A DNA stretch of 64,000 nucleotides from NCBI RefSeq assembly GCF_013389665.1, contig NZ_CP058316.1, positions 2,790,001-2,854,000 on the forward strand, read 5' to 3'. Of this stretch, positions 31,333 to 39,665 are shown piece after piece. The stretch is from Microbacterium oleivorans. GTDB lineage: Bacteria > Actinomycetota > Actinomycetes > Actinomycetales > Microbacteriaceae. Under the pieces are notes generated by a model. The model was not told where the DNA came from. It did not search any database and was given only the letters and a program-made list of their open reading frames with translations. Positions within the stretch are counted from its first letter, which is position 1. Each line of letters begins with the position of its first letter. Made by a program: the position numbers and the translations under genes.

Positions 31333-32046
31333 ATGCCGGATTACTACGACGGTGGCGGTGCGGGCGCGGGAGCGCTGCTGGCCCTCGTGCTGCTGGTTCT
31401 GCCCGTCATCTTGCTCTTCGCCCTCGCGGGCTACATCATCACCTCGTTCTTCCTGATGAAGATCTTCGACAAGGCGGGAGTGCAGGGCAGGTGGCGTGCC
31501 TGGGTCCCGTTCTATCGCGAGATGGTGTTCGCCAAGCTCGGCGACCTGTCTCCCTGGGTCATGCTCGGCGCCATCCTCGCGACCGGCGTGCTCAGCAACG
31601 TCCCGGGCATCGGCTTCATCTTCGCCTACCTCGCGATCGCTGCCCTGGCGCTGGCGAGCTGGCGCGTCGGGCTGAAGCTCGGCAAGGACTGGCCGTTGGT
31701 CCTGCTCTACATCATCCCCGGGATCGGTCAGCTCATCTGGCTGGGCATCGCGGCGTTCACCCACTCGCCCTGGAACCCGCGTGTGCAGCCCGCGCCCTGG
31801 CGGACCTCGTTCCTGCGCGACACCACCGTCTGGCAGGGCGTTCCGGTTCAGCCCGACGCCCAGGCCACGCCGGGCGCAGCCGGCGGTGGATACGCGCCGC
31901 CGCCCGCTGGTTCGTCCGCGTCCCCGGCCGGGGACTATCCGCCGCCGCCGAGCGCTCCTGCCGGTGCGTACCCTCCGCCCGCTCCGCCGCAGCCGGCGAG
32001 CCCGCCGACGACGGAGCCGCCGGCATCCGACGCACCCCGCTCCTGA
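31333..32046 (+). CDS. Membrane protein resembling DUF5684, with a Pro-rich tail
   Basis: The 237-residue protein has hydrophobic segments at about 11-38, 74-97, 98-113 and 124-142, with RWRAWVPFYREMVFAKLGD between the first two. This pattern is seen in DUF5684-type proteins related to signal-peptidase neighbours. Residues 165-237 are a disordered Pro/Ala/Ser-rich tail. ATG 31333 follows GAGGAGG. Function unknown. Confidence 0.7.
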   Translation: MPDYYDGGGAGAGALLALVLLVLPVILLFALAGYIITSFFLMKIFDKAGVQGRWRAWVPFYREMVFAKLGDLSPWVMLGAILATGVLSNVPGIGFIFAYLAIAALALASWRVGLKLGKDWPLVLLYIIPGIGQLIWLGIAAFTHSPWNPRVQPAPWRTSFLRDTTVWQGVPVQPDAQATPGAAGGGYAPPPAGSSASPAGDYPPPPSAPAGAYPPPAPPQPASPPTTEPPASDAPRS

Positions 32047-32054
32047 GCGCACCC

Positions 32055-32093
32055 GGGGCCCCCGCCGCACGGTGGGGGCCCCGTCCGTCTTTT
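32055..32093 (+). terminator. Rho-independent terminator
   Basis: GGGGCCCCC (32055-32063) and GGGGGCCCC (32074-32082) pair perfectly across a 10-base loop and are followed by a T-rich stretch ending TCTTTT at 32093. It is the clearest classical terminator in the window and ends the membrane protein gene. Confidence 0.85.
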
Positions 32094-32099
32094 CCGCGC

Positions 32100-32105
32100 T
32101 AGCGT
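32100..32105 (+). promoter_or_regulatory. -10 box TAGCGT, leaderless promoter of the aldo/keto reductase
   Basis: TAGCGT ends six bases before ATG 32112, placing transcription start at or next to the start codon. It follows the terminator directly. Confidence 0.55.
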
Positions 32106-32111
32106 GAGGGG

Positions 32112-33095
32112 ATGGACGACGCAGTGCCGACACGCAGACTCGGATCCTCCGGCCTTCTGGTCTCGGCCGTCGGGCTGGGGTGCAACAACTTCGGCCGCGC
32201 CGGAACCCCGACGCACGATCTCGACGGCACTGTCGCGGTACTCGACGCAGCGCTGGATGCGGGCGTGACCTTCCTCGACACGGCCGACATCTACGGCGCC
32301 GAGCCGGGGCTGTCCGAGACGCTGATGGGCGAGGCGCTGCGAGGACGTCGCGACCGTGTCGTGCTGGCGACGAAGTTCGGCCACAGCGCGGTCGATATCG
32401 GACTCCCCGGTGCCAAGGGATCGCGCTCCTACATCCGGCGTGCGGTGGAGTCGTCCCTCGAACGGTTGCAGACGGACTGGATCGACCTCTACCAGATGCA
32501 CACCCCCGACCCCGGGACGCCGATCGACGAGACGCTGGACGCCCTGGCAGACCTCGTGCGTGAGGGCAAGATCCGCTACATCGGGCATTCGAACTTCTCG
32601 GGCTGGCAGATCGCCGAGGCGGAGCTGACCGCTCGCGCGCGCGGCGATGCCCCGTTCGTCTCGGCGCAGAACCAGTACAGCCTCCTGGCCCGTGCGGCGG
32701 AGCGTGAGGTGCTGCCCGCCGTCCGCCGCTACGACCGCGGTTTCCTGCCGTACTTCCCGCTGCACAACGGTCTGCTGACGGGCAAGTTCACCCGGGAGCA
32801 CGTTCCGGCCGACTCGCGGGTGGCCCGCGAGCGCCGGCACCTCTGGGAGCGGGCTCCATGGGACGCGCTGGACGCCTTCCGCGCGTTCTGCGAGGAGCGC
32901 TCGGTCACCATGGTCGAGGCGACCTTCGGATGGCTCCTCGCCCAGCCGGCCTTGAGCAGCGTCATCGCGGGGGCCACCTCGGCCGACCAGGTCCGAGCCA
33001 ACGCCGCCGCGGCCACGTCGTGGCGACCATCGGAGACCGAGCTCGAGACGCTCGACACCCTGTTCCCGCTACCAGCCGATCCGGCCGCGGGCTAG
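32112..33095 (+). CDS. Aldo/keto reductase
   Basis: The 327-residue NADPH-dependent TIM-barrel enzyme has the complete catalytic tetrad: Asp56 and Tyr61 in FLDTADIYG, Lys88 in LATKFG and His130 in LYQMHTPD. GHSNFSGWQ and the C-terminal cofactor motif IAGATSADQVRANAAA are also present. The substrate is not predictable. It contrasts with the second family member at 47806, which lacks most of these residues. It is a single gene, with its own promoter and a separate promoter for the next gene. Confidence 0.9.
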   Translation: MDDAVPTRRLGSSGLLVSAVGLGCNNFGRAGTPTHDLDGTVAVLDAALDAGVTFLDTADIYGAEPGLSETLMGEALRGRRDRVVLATKFGHSAVDIGLPGAKGSRSYIRRAVESSLERLQTDWIDLYQMHTPDPGTPIDETLDALADLVREGKIRYIGHSNFSGWQIAEAELTARARGDAPFVSAQNQYSLLARAAEREVLPAVRRYDRGFLPYFPLHNGLLTGKFTREHVPADSRVARERRHLWERAPWDALDAFRAFCEERSVTMVEATFGWLLAQPALSSVIAGATSADQVRANAAAATSWRPSETELETLDTLFPLPADPAAG

Positions 33096-33123
33096 CGCAA
33101 CCACGTGCACGGGGGCTGTCTAC

Positions 33124-33129
33124 TAGAGT
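33124..33129 (+). promoter_or_regulatory. -10 box TAGAGT before the PP2C gene
   Basis: TAGAGT lies 38 bases before GTG 33168, giving a leader of about 31 bases that contains GGAAGAG. Confidence 0.45.
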
Positions 33130-33167
33130 GTGACACGCCGTACCGTCGATGAAGGAAGAGTGACAGC

Positions 33168-34001
33168 GTGCCCGATCCCACGACCCAATCCCGGATCGTG
33201 GACGTCCCGTCCGGTGCGATCCAACTCCGCTGGGCAGCCGCGACCGATACCGGTCGCCGCCGCGACAGCAACCAGGATGCCGTGCTGGCGCAGTATCCGT
33301 TGTTCATCGTGGCCGACGGCATGGGCGGCCACATCGGTGGCGAGATCGCCAGTGCCAGCGCCGTCGACCGCCTCCGCGCGGTCGCCGACCGCGGCGTGGT
33401 CACGCCCGAAGACATCGAAGAGGCTCTCGAGCAGGCCGTCGGCGATATCGCCGATCATCCCGAGACGACCGACGACGGCACCGGCACGACGGTGACCGGT
33501 GTCTACCTCGACATCGTCGAGGGCGAACCGCAGTGGACCACGCTGAACATCGGAGACTCGCGCGTCTACCTCCTCCGCGACGAGGCGATCGCGCAGGTGA
33601 CGACCGACCATTCCGTCGTGCAGGAGCTCGTGGCGGCTGGCCGGTTGAGCCCGGAAGAGGCCGAACAGCATCCGTACGGCAACGTCATCACCCGCGCGGT
33701 GGGCCCGAGCGACGGTGTCACCCCCGACTACGTGCGTCTCGACCTCGTCGACGGCGATCGATTCGTCATCTGCAGCGACGGGCTGACCAAAGAGCTGACC
33801 GACTACGGCATCCTCCACTTCCTGCTCGAGAACGACGACCCGGCTGCGGCTGTCGCCGCGATGATGCAGGCGGCGCTCGAGAACGGCGGCCGCGACAACG
33901 TCACGGTCATCGTGCTCGACGCCCACCTCGTCGGCGCTCGCGCGGCCGGCGACCTCGCCGAGGCCACGGAACCTCGAGACTCCTCCCCAGCGACGCACTG
34001 A
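33168..34001 (+). CDS. PP2C-family serine/threonine phosphatase
   Basis: The 277-residue enzyme has the metal-binding motifs of PP2C: RRRDSNQDA, VADGMGGHIGGE, TVTGVYLDI, ICSDGLTKEL and GGRDNVTVIVLD. It is soluble, without a transmembrane segment. It would dephosphorylate Ser/Thr-phosphorylated proteins. The usual partner, a Ser/Thr kinase with FHA-domain proteins, is not next to it; instead an EccC/FtsK-type ATPase follows 67 bases later, suggesting a shared role. GTG 33168 follows GGAAGAG. Confidence 0.92.
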   Translation: MPDPTTQSRIVDVPSGAIQLRWAAATDTGRRRDSNQDAVLAQYPLFIVADGMGGHIGGEIASASAVDRLRAVADRGVVTPEDIEEALEQAVGDIADHPETTDDGTGTTVTGVYLDIVEGEPQWTTLNIGDSRVYLLRDEAIAQVTTDHSVVQELVAAGRLSPEEAEQHPYGNVITRAVGPSDGVTPDYVRLDLVDGDRFVICSDGLTKELTDYGILHFLLENDDPAAAVAAMMQAALENGGRDNVTVIVLDAHLVGARAAGDLAEATEPRDSSPATH

Positions 34002-34068
34002 CACTGATCGGTCCCCGGCCGCCTGTCGTCGCGGGACGGGGCGACGCCGACGCGTTTGACTGTCGGCT

Positions 34069-36816
34069 GTGCGACCACCGACCACTCTCGACGATCCCAT
34101 CCGCGTCCCGCCGGCTCCCAACGAACCGCCTCGTCCCGGGTTCCCGCTGTGGGCGGCCCTGGTCCCGGCGCTCGGCGCGGTGGTGCTCTGGCAGGTCACC
34201 GGTTCGGCGACGATGCTCTGGTTCGCAGCGCTCGGCCCGCTCGTCGCCCTCGCGACGATGCTCGACACCGCTCGCACCCGACGGCGAGAGCGTCGCCGCG
34301 CGAGCGAGGAGCGCGCCGCCGTGCTCGAGGCCGCCCGTGCCGAGACGGCTCGGCGCCATGCCCGGGAACGCGAGGAAAGGTGGCGCTCGACCCCGGATGT
34401 CTCGCGCTATCTGGCCGATCCGGACGACATCTGGCGCTCGGTGCCCGGGCGACGCGATGCGGTGGTCGTCGGCATCGGTCCGGTCCGCTCCGATGTGCGG
34501 GTCGATGGGGATGACGAGGCGACGCGCGCACTGCGTCTCGAGGCGGCCGCGCTCGACGATGCGCCGGTGACGGTCCCGCCCACGGCGGGTATCGCGATCG
34601 TCGGTCCCGAGGCGGCTGCGCGATCGGTCGCCCGGGCGCTCGTGGCGCAGCTCTGTCTCGCACGAGCGCCCGGCGACGTCCGGGTGGACCCGTCGGGCGA
34701 GCCCTGGCTGCGACGCCTGCCGCACGCCCGCGCGAGAACGGGGCTGCGGGTGTGGGCCGGGGCCGCCGGGGCGTCGGTCCCCAGCGACGCCGAGCTGCCG
34801 ATCGTGTGGACGGCGTCGGGGGCACCCCCGCCCCGCTGCGAGGCCGTGCTGCGACTCCACGGTCCCGACGCCGCCGCCCTCGACTACGGCGGCGGCTCGG
34901 TCGCGGTGCGCCCCGATGCCCTGGGACTCGACCGGGCCGAGATCGTCGCCGACGTCCTCGCCGCCCGCGCGAGGGCGGTCGACGGTGAGGCTGCCGCGCC
35001 CGCTGTCTTCGCGGACCTCGCCGCCGCACCCGACGGGGGACTCCGTGTGGCTCTGGGCTCCGACGCCGCCGGCCTCGTCGACGTCGACCTCGTCGACGAC
35101 GGGCCGCACGCCGTCGTGGTCGGCGTCACGGGGTCGGGCAAGAGCGAGCTGCTGGTGACCTGGATCGCGGCGCTGGCCCAGCGGCTGAGCCCCGATCGGG
35201 TCGTCTTCCTCCTCGTGGACTTCAAGGGCGGACGCTCGTTCGACACGCTCACGACGCTCCCGCATGTGGCCGGCGTCGTCACCGACCTCGACGAGGCCGC
35301 GGCGCTCCGAGCGATCGAGAGCCTCGCCGCCGAGGTCCGTCATCGCGAACGCACACTCGCGCGTCACGGCGCGCGAGACGTCGCCGATCTCGACGGTGTG
35401 CTGCCCCGACTCATCATCGTCGTCGACGAGTACGCCGCGCTGACGGCCGCCCACCCGAGGTTGCACGAGACGTTCGCCGACATCGCCGCCCGCGGGCGGG
35501 CGCTGGGCATGCACCTGATCCTCGCCACGCAACGGGCGGCCGGGTTCCGCGAGGCGATTCTCGCGAACGCGCCGCTGCGGATCGCGCTGCGCGTGACCGA
35601 CGACACCGAGTCCCGAGCGGTGATCGGATGCATCGATGCCGCCGCGCTGCCCGGCGGCGCGGCCGATCGGGGCACCGCGCTGCTCCGGGGCGCGGCCGAC
35701 ACCGAACCCCGGATGCTGCGGGTGGCTCGGTGTCCGTCCGAGGCGATCCCGGTCATCGCGCGGCGGGCGCGCGACGCCGGTCATGCGCCGGTGCGCCGCC
35801 CCTGGCTCCCGCCTCTGCCGGCGCGCGTGCCGCTGGACGATCTGCGGACGGTCGGTCGCATCGTGCTCGGCCTGGCCGACGAGCCCGAGGAGCAACGGCA
35901 GAGCATCGTCACCGTCGACGAGGACGCGCCCGGACTCGTGGTGGTCGGACGCGCGGGCGCCGGACGCTCCACGATCCTGCGCGCCGTCGCCGCCCAGCTC
36001 CCGCCGGAGCGGGTGTGGCCGATCCCCGCCGATCCCGAGGCGGCCTGGGACGTGATCTCGGCGCTCGGCCGCGCACCCCGCGGCGCGGTCGTCGTGGCGG
36101 ACGATCTCGACCTCGTGCTCGGCCGGTTCCCGCCCGAATACGCCACGGCAGCGGCGGAAGCCCTCGAGCGCACGGCGCGCGAGGCCCTCGGGCGCGGCAT
36201 CCAGCTCGTCTGCTCCGTCCAGCGCGTCACGGCGGCGGTCGGGCGCATCATCGACCACATCCCCGATCGTGTGGTGCTCGCGACGGCGTCGCGAGCGGAT
36301 CACGTGGCGCTCGGGGGAGAGGCCGCGCACTTCGACGCGCGGCCCGTGCCCGGGCGAGGGCGATGGCGGGGGACGCTGGTCCAGTTCGTCGAGACGGGCC
36401 GGGACGACGGGGCGCTCGAGGTCGCCGCCGACCACCCGGTGACGGTCTGGCCCCGCCACGCCACGGGGTTCGTCGCACCGGCCAACGATCGGACGACGGC
36501 GACCCTCGCGGCGTGGCGCGCCCGAGGCATCGCGGTCGTACCGTTCGGCCCGGGCGTGCGTCTCGCGCCCGGACAGGTGGCATGGGCCCCGCCGGAGACC
36601 TGGGTCGCGCGGTGGCGGTCCGCCGCGTCGACGGCGGAGCAGCGCTGTCAGCTCGTGGTCGATGCCTCGTGCGTCGGCGAGGTGCGGCTGGTCACGGGCG
36701 AGCGGGAGCTCCCGCCGTACGCGACGCCGGGACGATCGCGCGCCTGGCTGTTCGACACGAGCAGCGAGCGCGTCCGGCGGGTCGTGCTGCCCGGCGCCCC
36801 GAAGCCGTCATCGTGA
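34069..36816 (+). CDS. Orphan EccC/FtsK-SpoIIIE-type membrane ATPase
   Basis: The 915-residue protein resembles the membrane ATPases of type VII secretion. Two hydrophobic segments lie at about 25-62, then an Arg/Glu-rich helix. FtsK/SpoIIIE domain 1 has Walker A GVTGSGKS (352-359), Walker B LIIVVDEYAAL near 448 and ATQRA. Domain 2 has the P-loop-like GRAGAGRST (627-635), with Arg633 in place of the Lys, and VVVADDLDLVL. EccC usually has three such domains and sits with WXG100, EccB, EccD and EccE genes; none is visible here. It may be a secretion, DNA or conjugation motor; the PP2C neighbour hints at phospho-regulation. GTG 34069 gives the longest sensible N-terminus. Confidence 0.8.
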   Translation: MRPPTTLDDPIRVPPAPNEPPRPGFPLWAALVPALGAVVLWQVTGSATMLWFAALGPLVALATMLDTARTRRRERRRASEERAAVLEAARAETARRHAREREERWRSTPDVSRYLADPDDIWRSVPGRRDAVVVGIGPVRSDVRVDGDDEATRALRLEAAALDDAPVTVPPTAGIAIVGPEAAARSVARALVAQLCLARAPGDVRVDPSGEPWLRRLPHARARTGLRVWAGAAGASVPSDAELPIVWTASGAPPPRCEAVLRLHGPDAAALDYGGGSVAVRPDALGLDRAEIVADVLAARARAVDGEAAAPAVFADLAAAPDGGLRVALGSDAAGLVDVDLVDDGPHAVVVGVTGSGKSELLVTWIAALAQRLSPDRVVFLLVDFKGGRSFDTLTTLPHVAGVVTDLDEAAALRAIESLAAEVRHRERTLARHGARDVADLDGVLPRLIIVVDEYAALTAAHPRLHETFADIAARGRALGMHLILATQRAAGFREAILANAPLRIALRVTDDTESRAVIGCIDAAALPGGAADRGTALLRGAADTEPRMLRVARCPSEAIPVIARRARDAGHAPVRRPWLPPLPARVPLDDLRTVGRIVLGLADEPEEQRQSIVTVDEDAPGLVVVGRAGAGRSTILRAVAAQLPPERVWPIPADPEAAWDVISALGRAPRGAVVVADDLDLVLGRFPPEYATAAAEALERTAREALGRGIQLVCSVQRVTAAVGRIIDHIPDRVVLATASRADHVALGGEAAHFDARPVPGRGRWRGTLVQFVETGRDDGALEVAADHPVTVWPRHATGFVAPANDRTTATLAAWRARGIAVVPFGPGVRLAPGQVAWAPPETWVARWRSAASTAEQRCQLVVDASCVGEVRLVTGERELPPYATPGRSRAWLFDTSSERVRRVVLPGAPKPSS

Positions 36817-36843
36817 TGCTTGCGCGCCGAGGACACGCGGGCC

Positions 36844-36849
36844 TAGCGT
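36844..36849 (+). promoter_or_regulatory. -10 box TAGCGT, leaderless promoter of the APC permease
   Basis: TAGCGT ends seven bases before GTG 36857. Transcription would start at the start codon. Confidence 0.5.
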
Positions 36850-36856
36850 GCACCTT

Positions 36857-38401
36857 GTGACCACCACTCCCATCGACCTGAAGCGGGCGGACGGCAAAGG
36901 GCTCGCGGCGGGGACGTTGGGGCTCTGGGGCTCGACCGTCATCGGCCTCGCCTCCACGGCGCCGGTCTACTCGCTCGTCGCGACCCTCGGTTTCGTGGTG
37001 CTCGCCGTCGGCGCACAGGCCCCGATCGCGTTCATCGTGGCCTTCGTCCCGATGCTCTTCATCGCCTTCGCCTACCGCGAGCTCAACAACGCCGTCCCCG
37101 ACTGCGGCACGACGTTCACGTGGACCACGAAGGCGTTCGGCCCGTGGGCCGGCTGGATGGGGGGCTGGGGTGTCGCCGTCGCCGGCATGGTCGTCCTCGC
37201 CAACCTCGCCCAGGTGGCGGGGATCTATTTCTGGTCTCTCTTCGGCGACGGATCGCTGAGCGAGAACGTCCCGCTGGTGACGGCGACCGGTGTCGTCTTC
37301 ATCGCGCTCATGACCTACATCAGCTGGCGGGGCGTCGAGATCGGCGAGCGGGTGCAGAACGTGCTCCTGGCGGTGCAGTACCTGCTGCTGGCGGTCTTCG
37401 TCGTCTCGGCGCTGTGGCACTACTTCGCCGGGAGCGCGCCCGATGCGACCGCGTTCTCGTGGGAGTGGCTGAACCCCTTCGCCTTCACCGAGTGGAGCGG
37501 CTTCGTCCAGGCCATCCTCCTGGCGTTGTTCATCTACTGGGGCTGGGACACCTGCCTCGCCCTGAACGAGGAGACGAAGGACCCCACGCGCATCCCGGGA
37601 CGCGCCGCGGTGCTCACCACGGTCATCCTCCTCGTCACCTACGTCGGGGTGACGATCTCGGCCATGATGTACGCCGGCCTCGGAGACGGGGCCACGGGCC
37701 TCGGCAACGAGGACATCGCCGACGACATCTTCCTCGCCCTCAAGGACGGGCTGCTCGGTCCGTTCTCGTGGGCTCTCGTGGTCGCCGTGATGATCTCGGC
37801 GATCTCCTCGACGCAGACGACCATTCTGCCGACCGCACGGGGCACGCTCGCGATGGCCGCGTACCGGGCCCTGCCGCGGGCGTTCCGCACGGTGCATCCG
37901 GTGTACAAGACGCCGTCGGTCTCGACGCTCGTCGGCGGCGCCGTCGCGATCGTCTACTACATCGGCATGACGCTCATCAGCGACAACATCCTGCAGGACT
38001 CCATCCTCTCGCTCGGTCTGGCCATCGCGTTCTACTACGCCCTCACCGGCTACGCCTGCGTCTGGTACTTCCGCCGCGAGCTGCGCCGCTCCGCCCGAGA
38101 CCTCGTCGTCAAAGGCGTGCTGCCGTTGCTCGGTGCCCTCATGCTCACGTACGCCTTCGCCCAGTCGGCGATCGACATGATCGACGTCGACTACGGCTAC
38201 ACCGTGCTGCTCGGCGTCGGTGGCACGTTCGTGCTCGGCGTCGGCGCGCTCGCGCTGGGTGTCGTCCTGATGCTCGTCTGGTACCTGTTCCCGCGCTCGA
38301 AGCCGTTCTTTCGAGGCGAGAGCCTCAACCGCGACACGGAGGTGCTCGTCCCCGACGAGTCCATCACCCACCCACGCTCGGTCGACGGCGGAAGGGCCTG
38401 A
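36857..38401 (+). CDS. APC-family amino acid permease
   Basis: The 514-residue integral membrane protein has about 12-13 hydrophobic segments and the APC N-terminal pattern GLWGSTVIGLASTAPVYSLVATLGFV, plus GTTFTWTTKAFGPWAGWMGGW. It transports an amino acid or related compound by proton symport or exchange. GTG 36857 is preferred; GTG 36848 lies inside the -10 box. It is followed three bases later by a saccharopine-dehydrogenase-like gene, so the substrate could be lysine or a related amino acid; this is inferred. Confidence 0.88.
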   Translation: MTTTPIDLKRADGKGLAAGTLGLWGSTVIGLASTAPVYSLVATLGFVVLAVGAQAPIAFIVAFVPMLFIAFAYRELNNAVPDCGTTFTWTTKAFGPWAGWMGGWGVAVAGMVVLANLAQVAGIYFWSLFGDGSLSENVPLVTATGVVFIALMTYISWRGVEIGERVQNVLLAVQYLLLAVFVVSALWHYFAGSAPDATAFSWEWLNPFAFTEWSGFVQAILLALFIYWGWDTCLALNEETKDPTRIPGRAAVLTTVILLVTYVGVTISAMMYAGLGDGATGLGNEDIADDIFLALKDGLLGPFSWALVVAVMISAISSTQTTILPTARGTLAMAAYRALPRAFRTVHPVYKTPSVSTLVGGAVAIVYYIGMTLISDNILQDSILSLGLAIAFYYALTGYACVWYFRRELRRSARDLVVKGVLPLLGALMLTYAFAQSAIDMIDVDYGYTVLLGVGGTFVLGVGALALGVVLMLVWYLFPRSKPFFRGESLNRDTEVLVPDESITHPRSVDGGRA

Positions 38402-38404
38402 CGC

Positions 38405-39628
38405 ATGCGCATTCTCATCATCGGTGCCGGGGGGGTCGGCTCGGCCGCCGTGCGTCTGGCGGTGCGTCGATCGTTCTTCGAGGCGCTGGTCATCGCCGAC
38501 TACGACCCGGAACGGCCGCGCCGCCTCGTCGCGGAGGTGGGTGATGGCCGGCTCTCCGCCGCGCAGGTCGACGCGTCGTCGTCCGAGTCCGTGGCTGCCT
38601 TGATCGCCGAGCATCGCGTCACGCACGTGCTCAATGCGGTCGACCCGCGTTTCGTCATGCCCATCTTCGAAGGATGCTTCCAGGCCGGGGTCACCTACAT
38701 CGACATGGCGATGAGTCTGTCGCGGCCGCATCCGGAACTGCCCCACGAGAAGCCGGGCGTGAAGCTCGGCGACGAGCAGTTCGCCGTCGCCGCCGAGTGG
38801 GAGGAGGCCGGCCTGCTCGCCCTCGTCGGAATGGGGGTGGAACCGGGGATATCCGATGTCTTCGCCCGGTACGCCGAGGACGAGCTGTTCAGCGAGATCG
38901 AGAGCCTCGGCGTGCGCGACGGTGCGAACCTCGTCGTCGAGGGTTACGACTTCGCCCCGTCCTTCTCCATCTGGACGACGATCGAGGAGTGCCTGAATCC
39001 TCCGGTCGTCTACGAGAGGGATCGCGGCTGGTACACCACACCGCCGTTCTCGGAACCCGAGGTGTTCGACTTCCCGGAGGGGATCGGGCCGGTGGAGTGC
39101 GTGAACGTCGAGCACGAGGAGGTCCTGCTGATGCCCCGCTGGACCTCGGCGCGACGCGTGGACTTCAAGTACGGCCTGGGTGACGAGTTCATCGAGGTGC
39201 TGAAGGTGCTTCACAAGCTCGGACTCGACCGCACCGATCCGGTCACGGTGAAGGGCGTCTCGGTGTCTCCCCGCGACGTCGTAGCCGCGTGTCTGCCCGA
39301 CCCGGCGACGCTCGGCGACCGGATGACGGGCAAGACGTGCGCGGGTGTGGTCGTGACCGGCACCGGTATCGACGGGCGGCCGCGGTCGAGCTACCTGTAC
39401 CACGTCGCCGACAACGAGCAGACGATGCGCGAGTACGGCTCGCAGGCCGTCGTGCTGCAGACGGCGCTCGGCCCCGTGATCGCCCTCGAACTGCTGTCGA
39501 CGGGGCAGTGGAGCGGCACCGGGGTGCGGGGGCCGGAGGCGTTCCCCGCGACTCCCTTCCTCGACCTCCTCGCCGCGCCGGACGGCTACGACTCGCCGTG
39601 GGGCATCCGCGAACTCGCCGTGGGGTGA
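38405..39628 (+). CDS. Saccharopine dehydrogenase / lysine dehydrogenase-like oxidoreductase
   Basis: The 407-residue protein has an N-terminal Rossmann motif ILIIGAGGVGSAAVRLAV, THVLNAVDPRFVMPIFEGCFQAGVTYIDMAM and a MGVEPGISDVFARYAEDELF segment typical of saccharopine-dehydrogenase-like enzymes, which act on lysine, carboxynorspermidine or related amines with NAD(P). ATG 38405 begins three bases after the APC permease stop, so the two are one operon and the permease may import the substrate. The exact reaction cannot be assigned. A strong bidirectional hairpin follows. Confidence 0.8.
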   Translation: MRILIIGAGGVGSAAVRLAVRRSFFEALVIADYDPERPRRLVAEVGDGRLSAAQVDASSSESVAALIAEHRVTHVLNAVDPRFVMPIFEGCFQAGVTYIDMAMSLSRPHPELPHEKPGVKLGDEQFAVAAEWEEAGLLALVGMGVEPGISDVFARYAEDELFSEIESLGVRDGANLVVEGYDFAPSFSIWTTIEECLNPPVVYERDRGWYTTPPFSEPEVFDFPEGIGPVECVNVEHEEVLLMPRWTSARRVDFKYGLGDEFIEVLKVLHKLGLDRTDPVTVKGVSVSPRDVVAACLPDPATLGDRMTGKTCAGVVVTGTGIDGRPRSSYLYHVADNEQTMREYGSQAVVLQTALGPVIALELLSTGQWSGTGVRGPEAFPATPFLDLLAAPDGYDSPWGIRELAVG

Positions 39629-39653
39629 CGCCGCGCCCCGGCGGGGCGCGGCG
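39629..39653 (+). terminator. Bidirectional hairpin between converging genes
   Basis: CGCCGCGCCCC (39629-39639) and GGGGCGCGGCG (39643-39653) form a perfect 11-bp stem with loop GGC. It sits directly after the TGA of the plus-strand gene and 12 bases before the end of ald, so it can end both transcripts. Confidence 0.75.
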
Positions 39654-39665
39654 GCGGGCGCGAGA

